Translations under genes and position numbers: made by a program
Shown: in pieces, positions 40,328-53,223 of the stretch
How positions within the stretch are numbered: the first letter of the stretch is position 1
Layout of the letters: the number at the start of each line of letters is the position of its first letter
Source of the DNA: Paragonimus westermani
Taxonomy: Eukaryota; Platyhelminthes; Trematoda; Plagiorchiida; Troglotrematidae
Direction: 5' to 3'
Assembly: GCA_008508345.1 (NCBI GenBank)
Contig: QNGE01003623.1
Coordinates: forward strand, 1-64,000
DNA: 64,000 bases
Notes under the pieces: generated by a model
The model's database searches: none
The model's input: only the letters and a program-made list of their open reading frames with translations
What the model was told of the DNA's origin: nothing

Positions 40328-40894
40328 TTGAAGCTTTCTGTAGGCTTTCCTCAGGTTCCCAACGTACTTCTTCAGGTGCCTGGAAGTGGTAGGAGGCGAA
40401 ACGGGTCGATGCCTAAAACCAATTTAGAGTCATTCCATTTGGAAAATATTCTGTTACCTGCCGAACACTCTCAGCGGCTGACTGAATTGGAATGGTGCAA
40501 CAATTCGAAGATAAGGCTACGCAGTTTTCCGATGAACCGCGATGACTACAGGAAACGGGTGGAACGGATTCTGAAGTATGTTCAATAATTCTTGGAAGCC
40601 AAATTTAATGGAACACCGACACTTAAGAAGCGATTATCGGCAGCCTGGCAGGTGTTGTTTGAAGCCAGCATCACCAGTGAGATGAGGTTCAAATTTTTCC
40701 GTGATGACTTAATCGCAAACGCCTCAGCTTCAAGGCCTATACAAACTCACAGACTGGATGGTGATAGTTGGAAATGTGCGATGATGATTGGGAACGTACT
40801 TAACTCAAACCCAAGGGTAGTTTCTACGCAGTATGTTAGCCAGCGAAATCATGATGTAATCAGCATTCCTAAAACGCAATTATTTATGAAGTAA
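40328..40894 (+). other. Unrecognised protein-like open region with one internal stop
   Basis: One plus frame runs 189 codons with a single TAA at 40,586-40,588. Composition looks coding (balanced charge, LTELEWCNNSKIRLRSF and DDYRKRVERILKYVQ before the stop, LKKRLSAAWQVLF and SEMRFKFFRDDL after it) and predicts mostly helix. The first codon is not ATG. A cttcttcag acceptor-like site precedes about 40,376. It lies 0.56 kb upstream of the Penelope-like element on the same strand, so it could be an extra 5' domain of that element, a fragment of another transposon, or a host pseudogene exon. I do not recognise the family. Confidence 0.3.
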
Positions 40895-41458
40895 AACAAC
40901 AGTAACGTACAAGATTCGGTTATGCATTACAATCACTACACGAATGTTCCACTGGAGCAAGTTTTGCCGATTTGCGACTCACCTAAGCACAAACTCGCAG
41001 TGTCATATTAGAATTTCATACCAGTTGAACGGTCGTCAACCAGATATGCTGTAATAGGCAGCTCCAAACAGATCGACTTGTGACTGGAAGACTAGAACTG
41101 GCGGAAATCTGATGGTCTCGCTGTACGCTGAATCCATGTTCAATAGTATCTTCACAACTAAAACTGTGCGATTGTTTTGGTCACATTAGCTCTAACGTAA
41201 CATCGTCTACCATCTCGGTATCTCCATTATAGCACCTATTATGCATGTGTACATGTAGTCCTAATTTCAGAGGAAAATTTCCACACAGATTGATAGAGAA
41301 GCTGTGAGAAATCCTCTGGTCCGAGTCTTCGACAACAGTTTCATTGCTCATATTGGAATTAATGCGGATCACCCCATGGTGGAGAGAATGGTTTACTGAA
41401 GGCATGTTGAAGATGCTGTCGCCGACAGAAAACAAGTCGGTTTGTAGAAAAACTAGAT
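40895..41458. other. No gene called between the unknown frame and the Penelope-like element
   Basis: Only an 84-codon minus frame (41,181-41,435) without motifs. The sequence may be the 5' part of the Penelope-like element, whose upstream limit I cannot place. Confidence 0.35.
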
Positions 41459-43808
41459 TTGGATCACGAGAATCTGGTAGTCAGTGTGGAGACCTGCCGA
41501 TTACTGCTTCGTGTGGCCAGTTTGAGATGCAAGATTGCTCTTGAACTTGTGAATATATATTTTTTCCGGCTTCTAAGGAAGAACAAACTGAAGGTGACCA
41601 ACAATAACCTCAGACGTATTGCGACTGCCCACCTTGAGACTGTTCAAACGTGTCTGACTGATTTGCAGCAGACACATTGTCGCCTTTAATCCGTCGTCAA
41701 AAATTTGGCACTTTGCTCTCGTATCCGCTTCACACTATTGTGTAAGAAAATTATCGATCGTACGAAGAGGACTTATAACAATCGGTTTCGGAAGTCAGGC
41801 ATGAAGCACAGTGAAGGACCAATTCCGCGGGATTCTAGTTAGTATATATTGAAATGTTCTCCAATGCAGTTGGATTCGTTGCAACTAGAAGTGTTAGCCT
41901 TAGGTCTTGATTATAAAATACCATCATATGTGGCTGATCGTATTTGTGTTGAAGTCCAGTTTGAGAGTTTTATAGATCAGTTATCTGATCTTCGACCAAC
42001 TAGTGCTGACAATCTAGGTCGGTTGAAGGCTAAACTCCCCGATATAGCTTATGGTTTTATCAGGACTCCAATTAATAGTCGATGTGCTATCACGAGGCAG
42101 CACCTGCAATCGTTACGAGAGCTTAAGTCGAAAAATGTGGTTGAACTTAAGCCTGATAAGGGTTCTGGGGCCGTCATTCTAGACAAGGCTGCGGATGTAC
42201 AGAAGATGTTATCAATATTGGATGATCAAACGAAGTTTTCGCGAATAAAGAGAGTGGACAGCATTAGCGAAATAGAGGACCGCATAGGAAGACATCTTCA
42301 GCTGCTCTTGCAGTTGCGTATTATTGATGAAGTAACGCATAAGTCTCTCAAGCCTTGCGGATCGTCAACACCTCAACTTTACGGCCTACCAAAGACTCAC
42401 AAATCTGAGATGCCACTTAGGCCAATTCTAGCAATGAAAACTCACCTTACCACAAATTAACACGCTGGCTGGTCACTATTCTAACCCCAGTAAAACACAA
42501 ATTTCGGAAATTCTCCATTAAAGATACCATTAAATTGATCAGCGATCTGGATAGAATCAATCTCGCCAGTGAACTGATGTGCTCTATAGATGTTCAGTCA
42601 CGTTTCACAAATGTCCCGCTGTATGAAACGATTGACTACATTTGTGAGCTCGTTGAAATGAGTCACACTTCGTTACCACTTCCCAACGTCATATTAGAGG
42701 AAATTTTGCTGCTCTGTACTGAGAATGTCAGTTTTCGTTTCTTTGAACAGTCCTACCGTCAAATAGACGGAGCAGCCATGGGAAGTCCACTAGGTCCCAT
42801 CTTAGCAGACTTTTTCATGCTAAAAATTGAGCTACGTAGATAGAAAACTTGTCATATTACAAGCGTTACGTCGATGACACCTTAATTTTCAGTCAATCGG
42901 AACAGATGATAGATAACCTGGTGCAACGTTTAAATAGTTGCCATCCTAATCGAAATGTCACTTGTGAATTTGATGTCGGCAACTGCCTGCCATTTCCAGA
43001 TATCCTAATAAGTCGTCGGGAAGATGGCTTGGTTAGAAGAACCGTGTATAGGAAACCTACATGGTCAGGTCAATACCTAAACTTTAGCAGCTTCACGCCG
43101 ATCCAACACAAACGAGCACCAGCAAATATTTTGTTCACACGAGCAAGACAAATCTGTACGCCCGACAGCCTCGCGGAGGAACTAGATCTGATTACGTCTG
43201 TCCTACAGTCGAATGGTTACCGCAGAAGGTTCATAGATAGGCACAGTAAACAAAAATTATCATCCGAAAAGGTGATCACTGTAGAGAATAAGGGAGTCTA
43301 CATAGAGCTACCTTTTAGGGGTGATTATGTCATGCAGCAAACAACACAGCGATTAAGAAAGTCAATCAAACGGAGATATAATGCAGCTGAACTCCGTGTA
43401 ATCGCTCGGACTCGGAAACTATCAGTTCCTTCAGTCAATGGAGATCAGCCTGTCGGAGCCACTTCAAATTGTGTTCACCAATTTGTATGTAACTGCGGAG
43501 ATAGTTACATAAACAGAACCGAGAGATGCTTGAGGTCTAGAATGAACGAACATTTACCTGAATGGGTACAGAAGTCCGTGTCACCGGAGAATAGTAATGT
43601 TTCTGAAACGCATAGACAGCCTGTTTCCTGAGTCGCTAGACACTTCTTGAACACCGGTCATGCTACCGATCCATCTTGTGCATTCAAAATCCTGTTGCGC
43701 CATTCCAACCTGAGAATCTTACGGTTCGTTGAAGCAGTTGCAATTAATCGACTCACACCAGCTCTCTGTGTTCAGAAACAACTGTTCGTGAACCTGACCC
43801 TTCCCTGA
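41459..43808 (+). pseudogene. Penelope-like retroelement: reverse transcriptase plus GIY-YIG endonuclease, frame-broken
   Basis: Penelope-like elements encode one protein with a telomerase-like RT followed by a GIY-YIG nuclease. An N-terminal region (LRRIATAHLETVQTCLTDLQ) is at 41,590-41,680. At 41,849-42,460 the frame has LKPDKGSGAVILDK (residues 100-113) and LYGLPKTHK (177-185), both diagnostic of the family. After a frameshift near 42,440 the next frame has SIDVQSRFTNVPL and DGAAMGSPLGPILADFFM. After another near 42,838 the third frame has the catalytic KRYVDDTL and VYRKPTWSGQYLNFSS. The nuclease follows (FVCNCGDSYINRTERCLRSRMNEH). A TGA at 43,629-43,631 interrupts it, and the same frame then finishes with VARHFLNTGHATDP, an EAVAI helix and LCVQKQLF up to 43,808. 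Lesions are two frameshifts and one nonsense. The YIG motif reads Y-I-N, and the usual FLD box reads F-P-D. Terminal repeats were not found. Confidence 0.9.
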
Positions 43809-45019
43809 ACTTTATGTCTTATCCTAACTGGCTTATTGATTTCCCACCTCTCAAATCGATTGTTTTAAAACAAAGCCCACATGTGTTATTGTAAGTTTGG
43901 TACTGATGAGTCAATACGAACTGCTTGCATCCACCAGTTTTCATGTTCTATCTGGTTTGTTCAAACTGCTCGAGGGAGCCAATTGTTTCAAGTATCTGGA
44001 TGTGTTGATCCGAGGCGGAGTTGGTGGCGCCTCAAGGTGCTCGTTGTCGGTTAACTAGTTACCACATTGTGGCGTGCTCAATTTGATGACTGTCGGGTCG
44101 AGAAATTTAACGCAAGCAGGCCGCCAGTTAACACAATCATACTCTGGAGTAAATACTCTGATTCCGACGATCCTGCCATTCTCGGCGGTCTCGCATTATC
44201 CTATGTCACCGACACATCACCTAGGCAGGCATAATGCTGAACTTGAGGAGGTGATAAAACATGTGTCGTCCATTCACGCTACCAGTTAATCTTCTCATAT
44301 GAAACTACTGGATTTCTTCCGCGCAAATTATTGACGTAAACTGGGAAGTCTTGTTCACGCGTCAAATCAACAAAGCCCTCTTGATCATTTGATAAATATT
44401 TCTTGTCCTCTTGGTGGAGCTGTTTGCAGATAGTATTGCCGCTCAAGTTAGCACACGGTCAACCACTTTCGTTTAACAGTTGCTCAATGTTCACAATGGA
44501 CTGCCAGCGCAGACCACCTAGCGGTGTACCATTTTCGTGGGCTCATTAAGAATAGTGTAAATTGAAACCGACTCATAGGAGACGAACGTCGTACGCTTCA
44601 AAACCGTAGCTAATCACCGCCTTTTCCCTTGTGCCGCAAAGTCGGTGGTTTTTGCCTTTACAAAAGAAGAGACTACAATTGAAAACTGGTTAAATGATCA
44701 AGCCTTGACTCTGATGGTTGTGGTACGTGTTGTAGATAAGCGGCTACTGAGGAACTCTTGTTCGTTCTTCTAGCGGGTATGTTACAAACATATTGATGGA
44801 GCCGCAGGGTGCACTGAGAGCGCATATTTATTTTGACATTGGTGGCTCACTCACTGTGTGAAACCTTCCCATCAATGATAAGATAAAATGAGAAGGAAAA
44901 CGTGTGCAATGTAACACAAAAAGAATTTCTTTAGAAGAATGCATGCTAGTGAAATCAAGGAAAAGCAAGAATGAGGCGTAAAATTCAGAGTAGAGTCCAA
45001 AAAGAACACACGAACAATT
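43809..45019. other. No gene recognised
   Basis: Short frames only. The right-hand end (44,830-45,020) may contain the last codons and 3' tail of the minus-strand RTE-like LINE, but no motif there is certain. Confidence 0.45.
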
Positions 45020-47620
45020 CATTACACAATACACCAGATAATTTGGGAAAAACGTTGGGTGGAAGACCGTAAATGCCCCATTTCTTGAGAGTAGAGGCGG
45101 GTTAGTTGCCATATGACCATGGTCTTGGTCGATACAATCATTATCGGGAATAAAGTAGCCACCAATAAATAGGTGCACAAGTTGCAATCCGAGTAGCAAA
45201 AATTCGCAGAGCTATCGACACCCTCTTCACTGACGCAGATTCGAAGGTGTAGGTGATCGTTTGAGGGGTGAAGTTGCAGAAACAGCGTTTGCACACGTCG
45301 TTGGCTGGAGAAAGCAAATTTTCTCACCTGTGTTGATCCCCATTCCACACATGGATGCCGCGGACACCAAAGCCATCGTCATACTTCGCAATTCCTTTTC
45401 ACGCTGTGCCAACAATGCGCTGTCATCGGCAAACAGAAGCATACGCAAAGATGGGGTTTGCAACCGGGTTGAGCGCCGAAACTTCGAGTTTCCAGCAGCC
45501 GTCTGTCTCTCCGGTACAATACCACAACGTCATTCTCTACAGGGTGTCAAAAAGCAACTGTTACCACAAAAGTCAAATATTAGCTAAATAGGGCTGGGGC
45601 TAGGACACAACTTTGCCTCACGCCAATGACAATGTCAAGACCGCCAAAGGTCAATCCAAACCACTGCCTCCTCGACCCGTGCCCTCATACAGCGAATCAA
45701 TCATATTGACCGACTGGCGCGTACATCGCAGCTCACCAAGCAACATCGTCTTGCGGCTCACGGAATCAAATACCCTGGCTAGGTCTACGAACAATGCATA
45801 GAGATGCCGGCTCTTTCTCAGGCATTCAACCAGAAGCTGTCGAGTAGCACACCCCCAGCTCGGTCGTACTCCAACAAGCACAAAATCCACACTGCTCCTC
45901 AAGAACATTTATTTTCCAAACTGCCTCATTCAGCCGGTTCAGAAGAATTTTGGCAAACACCATGCTTACACAGCTGAGAAGATTGATGCCCCGGTAGCTG
46001 TTGGTGACTCACTTGTTGCCCTTTTCTTTAGACAAAGATACGATAGAAGCATCCTCGTAAACTTCCGGCGTCACCTCGCGCTGCAATAAGGAATAAGCCA
46101 GCTGGAGTGAAGTGTGTTCCGGTGCCCGTCAGCCATTCTTCAGGTTCTCAACTGGCAGACCGTCCTCACCTTTAGTCTTCACGTCGTGCACCTGACCAAT
46201 CCTCCTCCGCAACTCCAACAACTCCAACGCTAGAGCAAGTGGAAGTTGGACGGCTTGTTGCAGCAAGCTGTTTACAGTCAACTAATGGCGGCAGGGCGGT
46301 TCAGAAGGGTACCAAAATGTTTGCGCCAAACTTTCACGAGAACACCGACGATCACTTCTGCCGGTGCTTTTGTAGGAGGGGTAGATGAAACGAAGATCCT
46401 CTTGAGCAAATGATAGAACTTCTTGTGTTCTCGACGATCGGCGAAGCTCTGCAGTGGCTCAACCTGCGTCCTCCGCCACTTGTTCTCAATCCTACGAACA
46501 CGCTCTTCTGGTTGACGGCAAATACTCAGGAACGCGGTCTTCTTTTCTTCGCCGTTCAGTTCTTTGTGGAACAGGCAAACGCGGTATTCTCCTCACACAT
46601 CTAACTAGAGATAGCCAAGTTGTTGCCGTCAAACCAGTCCGGACGTTTTTTACATTCCACACCGATCGTCTTGGTGTTTTCTCTTGTTCGAGTTGTTGCC
46701 ACACCTTCGGGGATAGACGGTATAAAAGCGTCGTGCAGACAGGTGGCAACTGCACGTTGAATAGCAGTGTTCCCTCACAGTTGCCCAGTCTTTCGATATA
46801 AAACGTTCGCCATTATCCGGAAGAGCTTCAATGAACAGACTTTTGTGCATGAACAAACGATTTAGTCCTGATCAGCCTATGATCTATGCTACATTCAGTA
46901 CAGCGGATCAGGACGCACTACGTGTGAAGTGCTTACAGTCTAACAACGTGTTTCACGTAGTTAAACAAACGGCGCTGAAAGATTGTGAATAAGTCCATGT
47001 CGTGATTTCTCCCGTACCCCGGTGGAATCGTATGTTTATGATAGCCAGCTCGTGGATAGCATACAAGTGCAGTGAAAGGTCACTGTTCTTCTTAAGTAAA
47101 TTGATGCCGTATGGTCCGAGGACTTCTGGTCAGGTTACAGAGTCTCGCGCAACTCTAGCGTTCAAGTCAGTCGGAGCAAATAATTGGCGCCGAACGAATT
47201 GTTGAGAAAAGCTTCACATTGAAGTGGTTCTGTGTATCCCCAATGTGGCAGATAGTTGCGCCATAAGCACTTACGAATGCGCTGCACTTAGCTCGACTAA
47301 CTGGCAGGCTTATGGATATGATTCGAAGGCTGATGCCGTGCGATCAGCAACTGCGAAACAAACACCATGCTCCTGAGCACCGGATGCTGGTTAATCTATC
47401 CAGTAGAGGGTTTACGCAGCAACAGCTTTTCACAACTCACCTTGGCCTCGTGTCACTCAAGGATGCCTCGTTGATTCCACTGTGACAGAATTTCATCGCG
47501 ATCAGCGCAGTTCACCGATTCTGTCGTTGGGTGGCGCTGCGTCGATCCAGCAGCGTGCGTACGTTCCATATCACAATGCGAAGCCTCTTGCTCCCTAGAG
47601 TCTGTCTCAGGTTGGTCAGT
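45020..47620 (-). pseudogene. RTE-like LINE: endonuclease and reverse transcriptase, heavily frame-broken
   Basis: Stitching minus frames from 47,620 downward gives the start of an APE endonuclease near 47,580 (YGTYARCWIDAA, corresponding to the usual TWNVRTLLD). Next come TLYWID and EHGVCFAVADRT near 47,400-47,340. The metal-binding region survives as PTDLNARVARD near 47,185, with GDFNARV expected, and VLGPYGINLL and AIHELAII follow to about 47,045. A poorly conserved linker follows. The RT has VTPEVYEDASIVSLSKEKGNK near 46,050, SYRGINLLSCV, an EEQCGF box near 45,890, the block-A region FVDLARVFDSVSRK near 45,785, VGVRQSCVLAPALFS near 45,600, and the catalytic box LLFADDSALLA at about 45,440. 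Thumb-like sequence continues to about 45,020. Stops and shifts occur every 50-100 codons, so it is inactive. RTE assignment is by resemblance, not by tree. Confidence 0.8.
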
Positions 47621-50600
47621 GAGGTACTGAGTCATCAGTGAGTATCAGCTGCTCGGGGATTCATGTTGGAGAGGCATTATTAGAGTGGGTGTATGACAGT
47701 AACATTGTTTTGCCTATCCACTCTGCCGCAACCAGCAGATAGGGCGACCCTGTTTATTCTGCGCGATAGTTGATACAGTGTGGTATTCGGTTTGCGTTTT
47801 GACATCCTGTTATACGCAAACTGCGGATACCGCCGGGATGACCAGAATTGGACGGAAGGGTGAGTAGAGCTCACAGCCGAAGTTTTTAGCTCGAAAGTCT
47901 GTACCGTTAAGCGGTAATTGACGCACACACACGTAAACGCAACAGCATCTTTCACCAGAACAGACTCGACAGTTGCATCGGGAGAGAATCAGCACACTCA
48001 CTGAGAGGGAACGTCATTGCACGGACAATTCTAGCACACATAGACACAAACTCAGACCAGGGAAAAAAACGTCAAGGCAAACCAAACCACAACACACAGT
48101 CATCATTCACAACAAACGCAGTGACCTAATATACCTTCAGTCCGGCTGCTACACTTGACTAATCTGAAAAGGTAGAGCCTGCAAGGACCACAGTCACAGT
48201 CAGCACGCCCCGCCTGAGAGAAACAGCACACACCATACCAAGGTGGCAGAAAAGATCTGGAGGAGAATTGAGTACAGCGTATAGCAAGGTGAATTTCTGT
48301 TCCAGAGTTATATAACGTTTTTCGTCGTGTTTCCGTACAGACCCAGCATATTCACTCAGCTCTTACAACCCACCTATAGTGCAACGTTTTATCACTTTTA
48401 AGTAACAGGCTGAAGCAATGGATTCGAAAAAGTGCGGGCAAGCATTACTAGTAAACAGTAGCCCGCTGTTTTGATGGTCAATCCGAAATAGAGGTTAGTG
48501 AGAGTACACTGAGAGAAAAGTTCTCAAGTAACAGATCAAGTACATCAGTTGAACGGTAACACTAGCTCAATGCCCTCACCTCGTGTACACTTAAACTACA
48601 CAAATCATGCACTTCGGGTGTTGCGTAACGATCGCAAGCACATTGGTAATGACGCTGTTTCAGACATCATAGAGTTGCTATAGTTATCCACTCTGAAAAA
48701 GGGCCCTCCTTGTTAGCCTCTGACAAACAACGTTAAAAAATGTGAAATCCAGTCCAGTCATCACCCCCATGAATTAAAATGACGTGAAAACTACTTACCA
48801 CGTGGTTATCACCAAACAATAGCTGCTGTTTACTTAACTATCACGGAATGTCGTAACTACTGCTTGTGGACGTTGTATACTATAGTAAAAAATACAAAAC
48901 TATTAACAACGCCTGAACTTTGTTGAAAAAATGCGCTATTTGTCCAAGTATAAGCCAGCCAGCGAACTCTCTAGGATATCCCAGATATCTCCTAAAAAGT
49001 ATCCTGTGATCTATCTCGATAATCTCAGCAGTAATGACCCGAAATTACCTTAAACCATCTAGCGAGTAATTAACTCCACAAATTACCCATTTTTGTACTG
49101 ATTTCTTGCAACACAAAGGTGACAAAACATTTGGTCGCTCTTTATTCATTGCTTTTTGCATATGTTCTTGTGTGGAAATATTATAGGAAAACTTGATCAT
49201 TAGTGAACAACCCCGCAAAACCAGGTTCGCAGGATGTCTCGTACGTTTTGCATTCCTGTCGTGCTCTTGGAGATTTTCTCAAGTTGATGTCACTAGGAGC
49301 AATTTCGCCATGGGCATTCAACAGTTTCGAAGCTTCAAGAACCCTTCAACTGATTTTTAAAGAGAAATCTGCGAAAACGGGACAACGTAAATTGGCTCTC
49401 TATATCGTTATCCAGAAGGCATGCCCACTTATTCCGCCATCAAATTTTCCCATCAAAACCGGTCTCATTTTGATTTAATAAGAACTTCATTCGTTGGATA
49501 CGTTCCAGGGAAAGTCAGGGGAGAGAAAAAGAGTGGCAAATTAGACACGAGGATTTTCAAGCCTTGGTAGGAAATGGCGTATATCTGTAAATATTAAGGG
49601 TGAAGTCGAGGTGAAATATAACAGAGTTGAATTATTATTTTTAACCATTCCAGTACTGGCACAGCCATTTGCTGCTTCGCATTGGGCAAGGTAAAGATGC
49701 CTCTCTGAAATGCACAAAATTCTACCATGAGACAGTCATGCTTTATGAGTATGTTAAGCACCTGTATGTGTTTAAAATAATCAAGATAGAATAAAAGAAA
49801 AATGTGGCAATCTCAATGTGTGCAGGGTCAGCTAATCGGTTATCAAAGATACTGCGACAAAACTGGGAATTGGTGATCCGTGAGCGTTTATCGATACCGT
49901 AATCGAAGGTGCAATATCGACACTATGACTCGTGGTTGGTAAGTGCCACACAATGACTGAGGCGGCGTTTCTTCTTCGTTGAGTGTAACAAATCTGCGAG
50001 TGAGTCAATCCGAATCTCAACTACTGTGGGGTGTGTTTGTTTGCCCTGGTTTTAAACATTCTTCCCGTTATATTAATGTATGTTTCCGCAGTCGCATGGA
50101 AATCATTAGATACAACAGCAGGTGGTGAAAAGTGAGATATTTTTGACCGGGGGATGGGATAACGTAGCCTCGTGTGCGATCGCGACAAGATCTGCTGCAA
50201 CATACACACATCTCATCAGAACATTGATAAGCTTCATGAAGGTGTTCATCAGGTTATAACTTTGGAGGACAATTTGATAGTGCCAGTTTTTCAGGTACTT
50301 TTACCGCCGCATTTACCGCATGCAGTTAGATCTACTCCCGAATAGAACTGACTCACCCGCCATTGTGCTGGCTGGGATGTCATCACTCTACGTTTTCCTA
50401 TTCGGTATGTGAAATTACGCTTTATTCCTTGCACTCGCAAACACCCGTTATGCAAAGAAAAATTCTGCGACAGGTGGACGCACAACATGTTGCGCTGACC
50501 GAGAGATTTACTGGATTTTCAATTTTGGACGCTTACGAGTAATCGAGGGAGACTTGTGTTGAAGTCCGCCCATTTGTTTCTCGGATCATACAATTTGCCG

Positions 50601-51975
50601 CTATCACTCAGCCAAATAGGCTGATTTCAACATTTTTCTGATGTCATTCATACAATCTGATAGCGAATTCCCTTGAAAGTGCATTTGGACGGATTGCGAT
50701 ACTGAGCTCGCAATCGTAGGTTTGGGATGGGCTAATTTGGATACGGTGCTCGTTTATTCGTTGGTGCGTGATATAAATTGAAGTGTATGTGCGCGGGCAG
50801 GAAGATAACATGTTTGCCCGCAAGATTTTGGAACCTGTGGGCCTCAGCGGAGAGTTTCCAACGTACTCTCTGGAAGGTTTTTATTGTGACGCTTTCGCAA
50901 AACGTGATAGGCAGCTACGATCATTTCAACCACGGAGTGGAACGAACTACCCTCGGAGTAATTGTGTAACGCGCCCACAGTATTACCGAGGCTTGGAAAA
51001 ATGTTCGGAATTTTCAGTGTACAGGCAGTGCCAATTTTGTTGTTTGCACTGCAATAAAAATGACAGGCAAACTTAAGTTGTGAATCACACGTGAACAATT
51101 TCCACGTGTTCGTTATGGTGACGTGGAGTTGAGTGCTTGGGGAATTTCGCCCCCTCCGTTTTCCACGTAACGTATCAGCCGGGGGTCTCCCTATATTTTG
51201 CAGTTACCTGGTTCGCAATCACCGTACAAAGTCGTTTGACCCGAGAGTTGATACAGCACATCTCAGTCTGGGAATTATAGCGAAGAAAGCTCTAAGTAAA
51301 TTGTTGGATAGCTTACATGAGAACTACAGTGTCATCGATTACGTGAGTCACGAGTGGCACATGGCAGTGGGTCGTGGTAATGTGAGGTTGTTAAGACGGA
51401 GAAAGTGATTACGCGAACGTCCTGACTGCAATTTTGAGAGTATGCGGTTGATGGTAGTACCCGTTAGATTCATGCAATTGAGAGCAGACAATCAGGGGAA
51501 GGACATTCTACTCGTAGAATGAGCGGGATCAGTGCATTCGTAATGCTAGCTCAGTATGCGCTTATGATAGCTGGGGTAGCTGGCAGAAGACTGTTTGCAT
51601 ATCAGACATGGGACTGGGGAAAGTAACCCTTCTTGATTATCTGTGAGGCTCGAAATCAGGGACTTCGAATAGCCTTAGAAATCGTGCTTGAATTAAAACC
51701 TCCCACGCAAGTAATAAGGCGAAGACCTGGTACTGGCAGCAGTAAGCAACTGTTATTCGTGGATTGAGACACCGAATTCATTGATGTACAACAGTATTAG
51801 TGAAATCACAGCCTGTCATTGGCTGATCTCATTAGCACATGTAACGTAATAAACTGTATGTTAATTGGTGGAATACGGAACAGATGAATTGACGAATAAC
51901 GGGATGCACAACACTAAGACCGTTCGTCCAATCCTGATGTTGTATCATTAACACGATATTTGGATTGGCCGTCTG
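47621..51975. other. No gene recognised; left part of the gypsy 3' LTR probably ends within it
   Basis: Frames of at most 97 codons without motifs. The gypsy LTR that starts at about 52,032 on the minus strand must end somewhere in roughly 51,500-51,950, but with no second LTR in the window the end cannot be set. The rest (47,621-51,500) shows nothing. Confidence 0.45.
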
Positions 51976-53223
51976 TCATATCTTCTGTTGTGTCGGGGTT
52001 TGTATAGTCGGTGAATCGAGATTTCCATCACAACCTTCCCCTTTTCTAGAAGACTCTGCATTCATAATTGCCAATCGTTCTGATCTTCTCGGGGCATCGA
52101 ACTCTTGCAGTACAGAATTTTCTGCTTCCGCAATGGCCACTTTTTCAGTGTTCCGAAACTGGATTTGGTCAGTGTGTCTCCGATGAATGGTGGCATCGTG
52201 CAGGTCAGTAATTTCTACCACTGTGCTGCCTAGCTGACGAGTGATCAATCCTTTGGCAGGTCGCAAGTCGTTTCCCCGAAAATATATCACATCCGTTGAA
52301 TCTACACACAGAAGTGATGCTCTTAGTCGCCTCGATTTAAATAGTACCACTGGGCTCTCCTTCGTTGTGGAATGGGCTGCGTTACTATATTGAAGCAGAA
52401 AGTTATCAAGAAGCACATCCAGTTCAGCAAATGTTTTAGGATTAGTGGAATTCACGGCACTTTTGAGCGTTTTCACCAGATTTTCCGCGGCCCCGTTTGA
52501 ACACGGGTGTCGAGGCGCCGTTCGCAAGTGACAACACCCGATGCTGTCAAGCCACTGTTTCATTTCAGCGGAACAAAATTTTAACCCGTTGTCTGTCACC
52601 AACACCTGCGGAATGCCTTCGCGACTGAAACATTTACGAAATGCTTGTGTGGAAATTGCCGTGGAAGGTGAGGTTGTAATAGATACTTCTTGCCATCGTG
52701 AGTATGAATCAATTAACACCAGAATATGATAGTTACTGATAACTGGTCCACAATAGTCTGCGTGCACCCGTTTCCATGGTACGTAGCTGTCCGGCCAAGG
52801 TGTCCAATTCTTCGGCCTTGTCTTTATTTTGTGGAGGCAGGAGTGGCAGTTCATTGCAATGCTCATGATATCCGAGTTTACCTCCGGCCACCAACACGTC
52901 TGTCGAGCCAGGGGGTTCATTTTCTCCACACCCAGATGACCTTTATGCAAGTCATCTAATACCACCTTTCGTAGCGGTGGTGGAATGACAAATTGATCTC
53001 TTCGACACAGCACACCATCAGGTTGTATTGACAACTCCTCTCGGTTCTGGAATAATACTGGGTGTTTCTTCCTAATATTTGACGACCAACCCTTGGTCAC
53101 CGCGGTAATTACCGTGCCATTATAGTTTTTAGTTGTCTTGATCAGGTCCTCTCGGCTTATTGGAATAGCTGGCAAAGCAAGCAAACAAGCTACAGCGGCT
53201 GAAAAACTGGAATACCGTAATAA
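51976..53223 (-). pseudogene. Gypsy integrase (HHCC zinc finger plus DDE core), separated from RT by one stop
   Basis: Integrase joins the cDNA ends to host DNA. Counting from 53,184 as residue 1, the zinc-binding HHCC domain has H80, H83, C113 and C116 (LHKGHLGV and CHSC). The catalytic triad is complete: D143 in HADYCGP, D198 in VTDNG, E234 in NGAAENL, with the canonical 35-residue D-E spacing. A C-terminal HRRHTDQIQF box, typical of this gypsy group, is near residues 336-345. The frame is the same as the upstream RT-RNase H frame and is cut off from it only by the TAG at 53,224-53,226, so residue 1 is not a real start. The last about 19 codons (after 52,032) read into the presumed LTR. All catalytic residues intact makes it the best preserved enzyme here. 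Confidence 0.9.
52025..52047 (-). promoter_or_regulatory. Polypurine tract and start of the gypsy 3' LTR
   Basis: On the minus strand the purine run agaaaaggggaagg (52,047-52,034) is followed by t and then tgtgatgg (52,032-52,025). A polypurine tract directly before a TG-starting LTR is the normal plus-strand priming site of LTR retrotransposons. The integrase frame runs through it. The decayed gypsy copy also has tgtgatgg, at 58,329-58,322, shortly after its integrase C-terminal box, which supports this as the LTR start. Confidence 0.6.
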
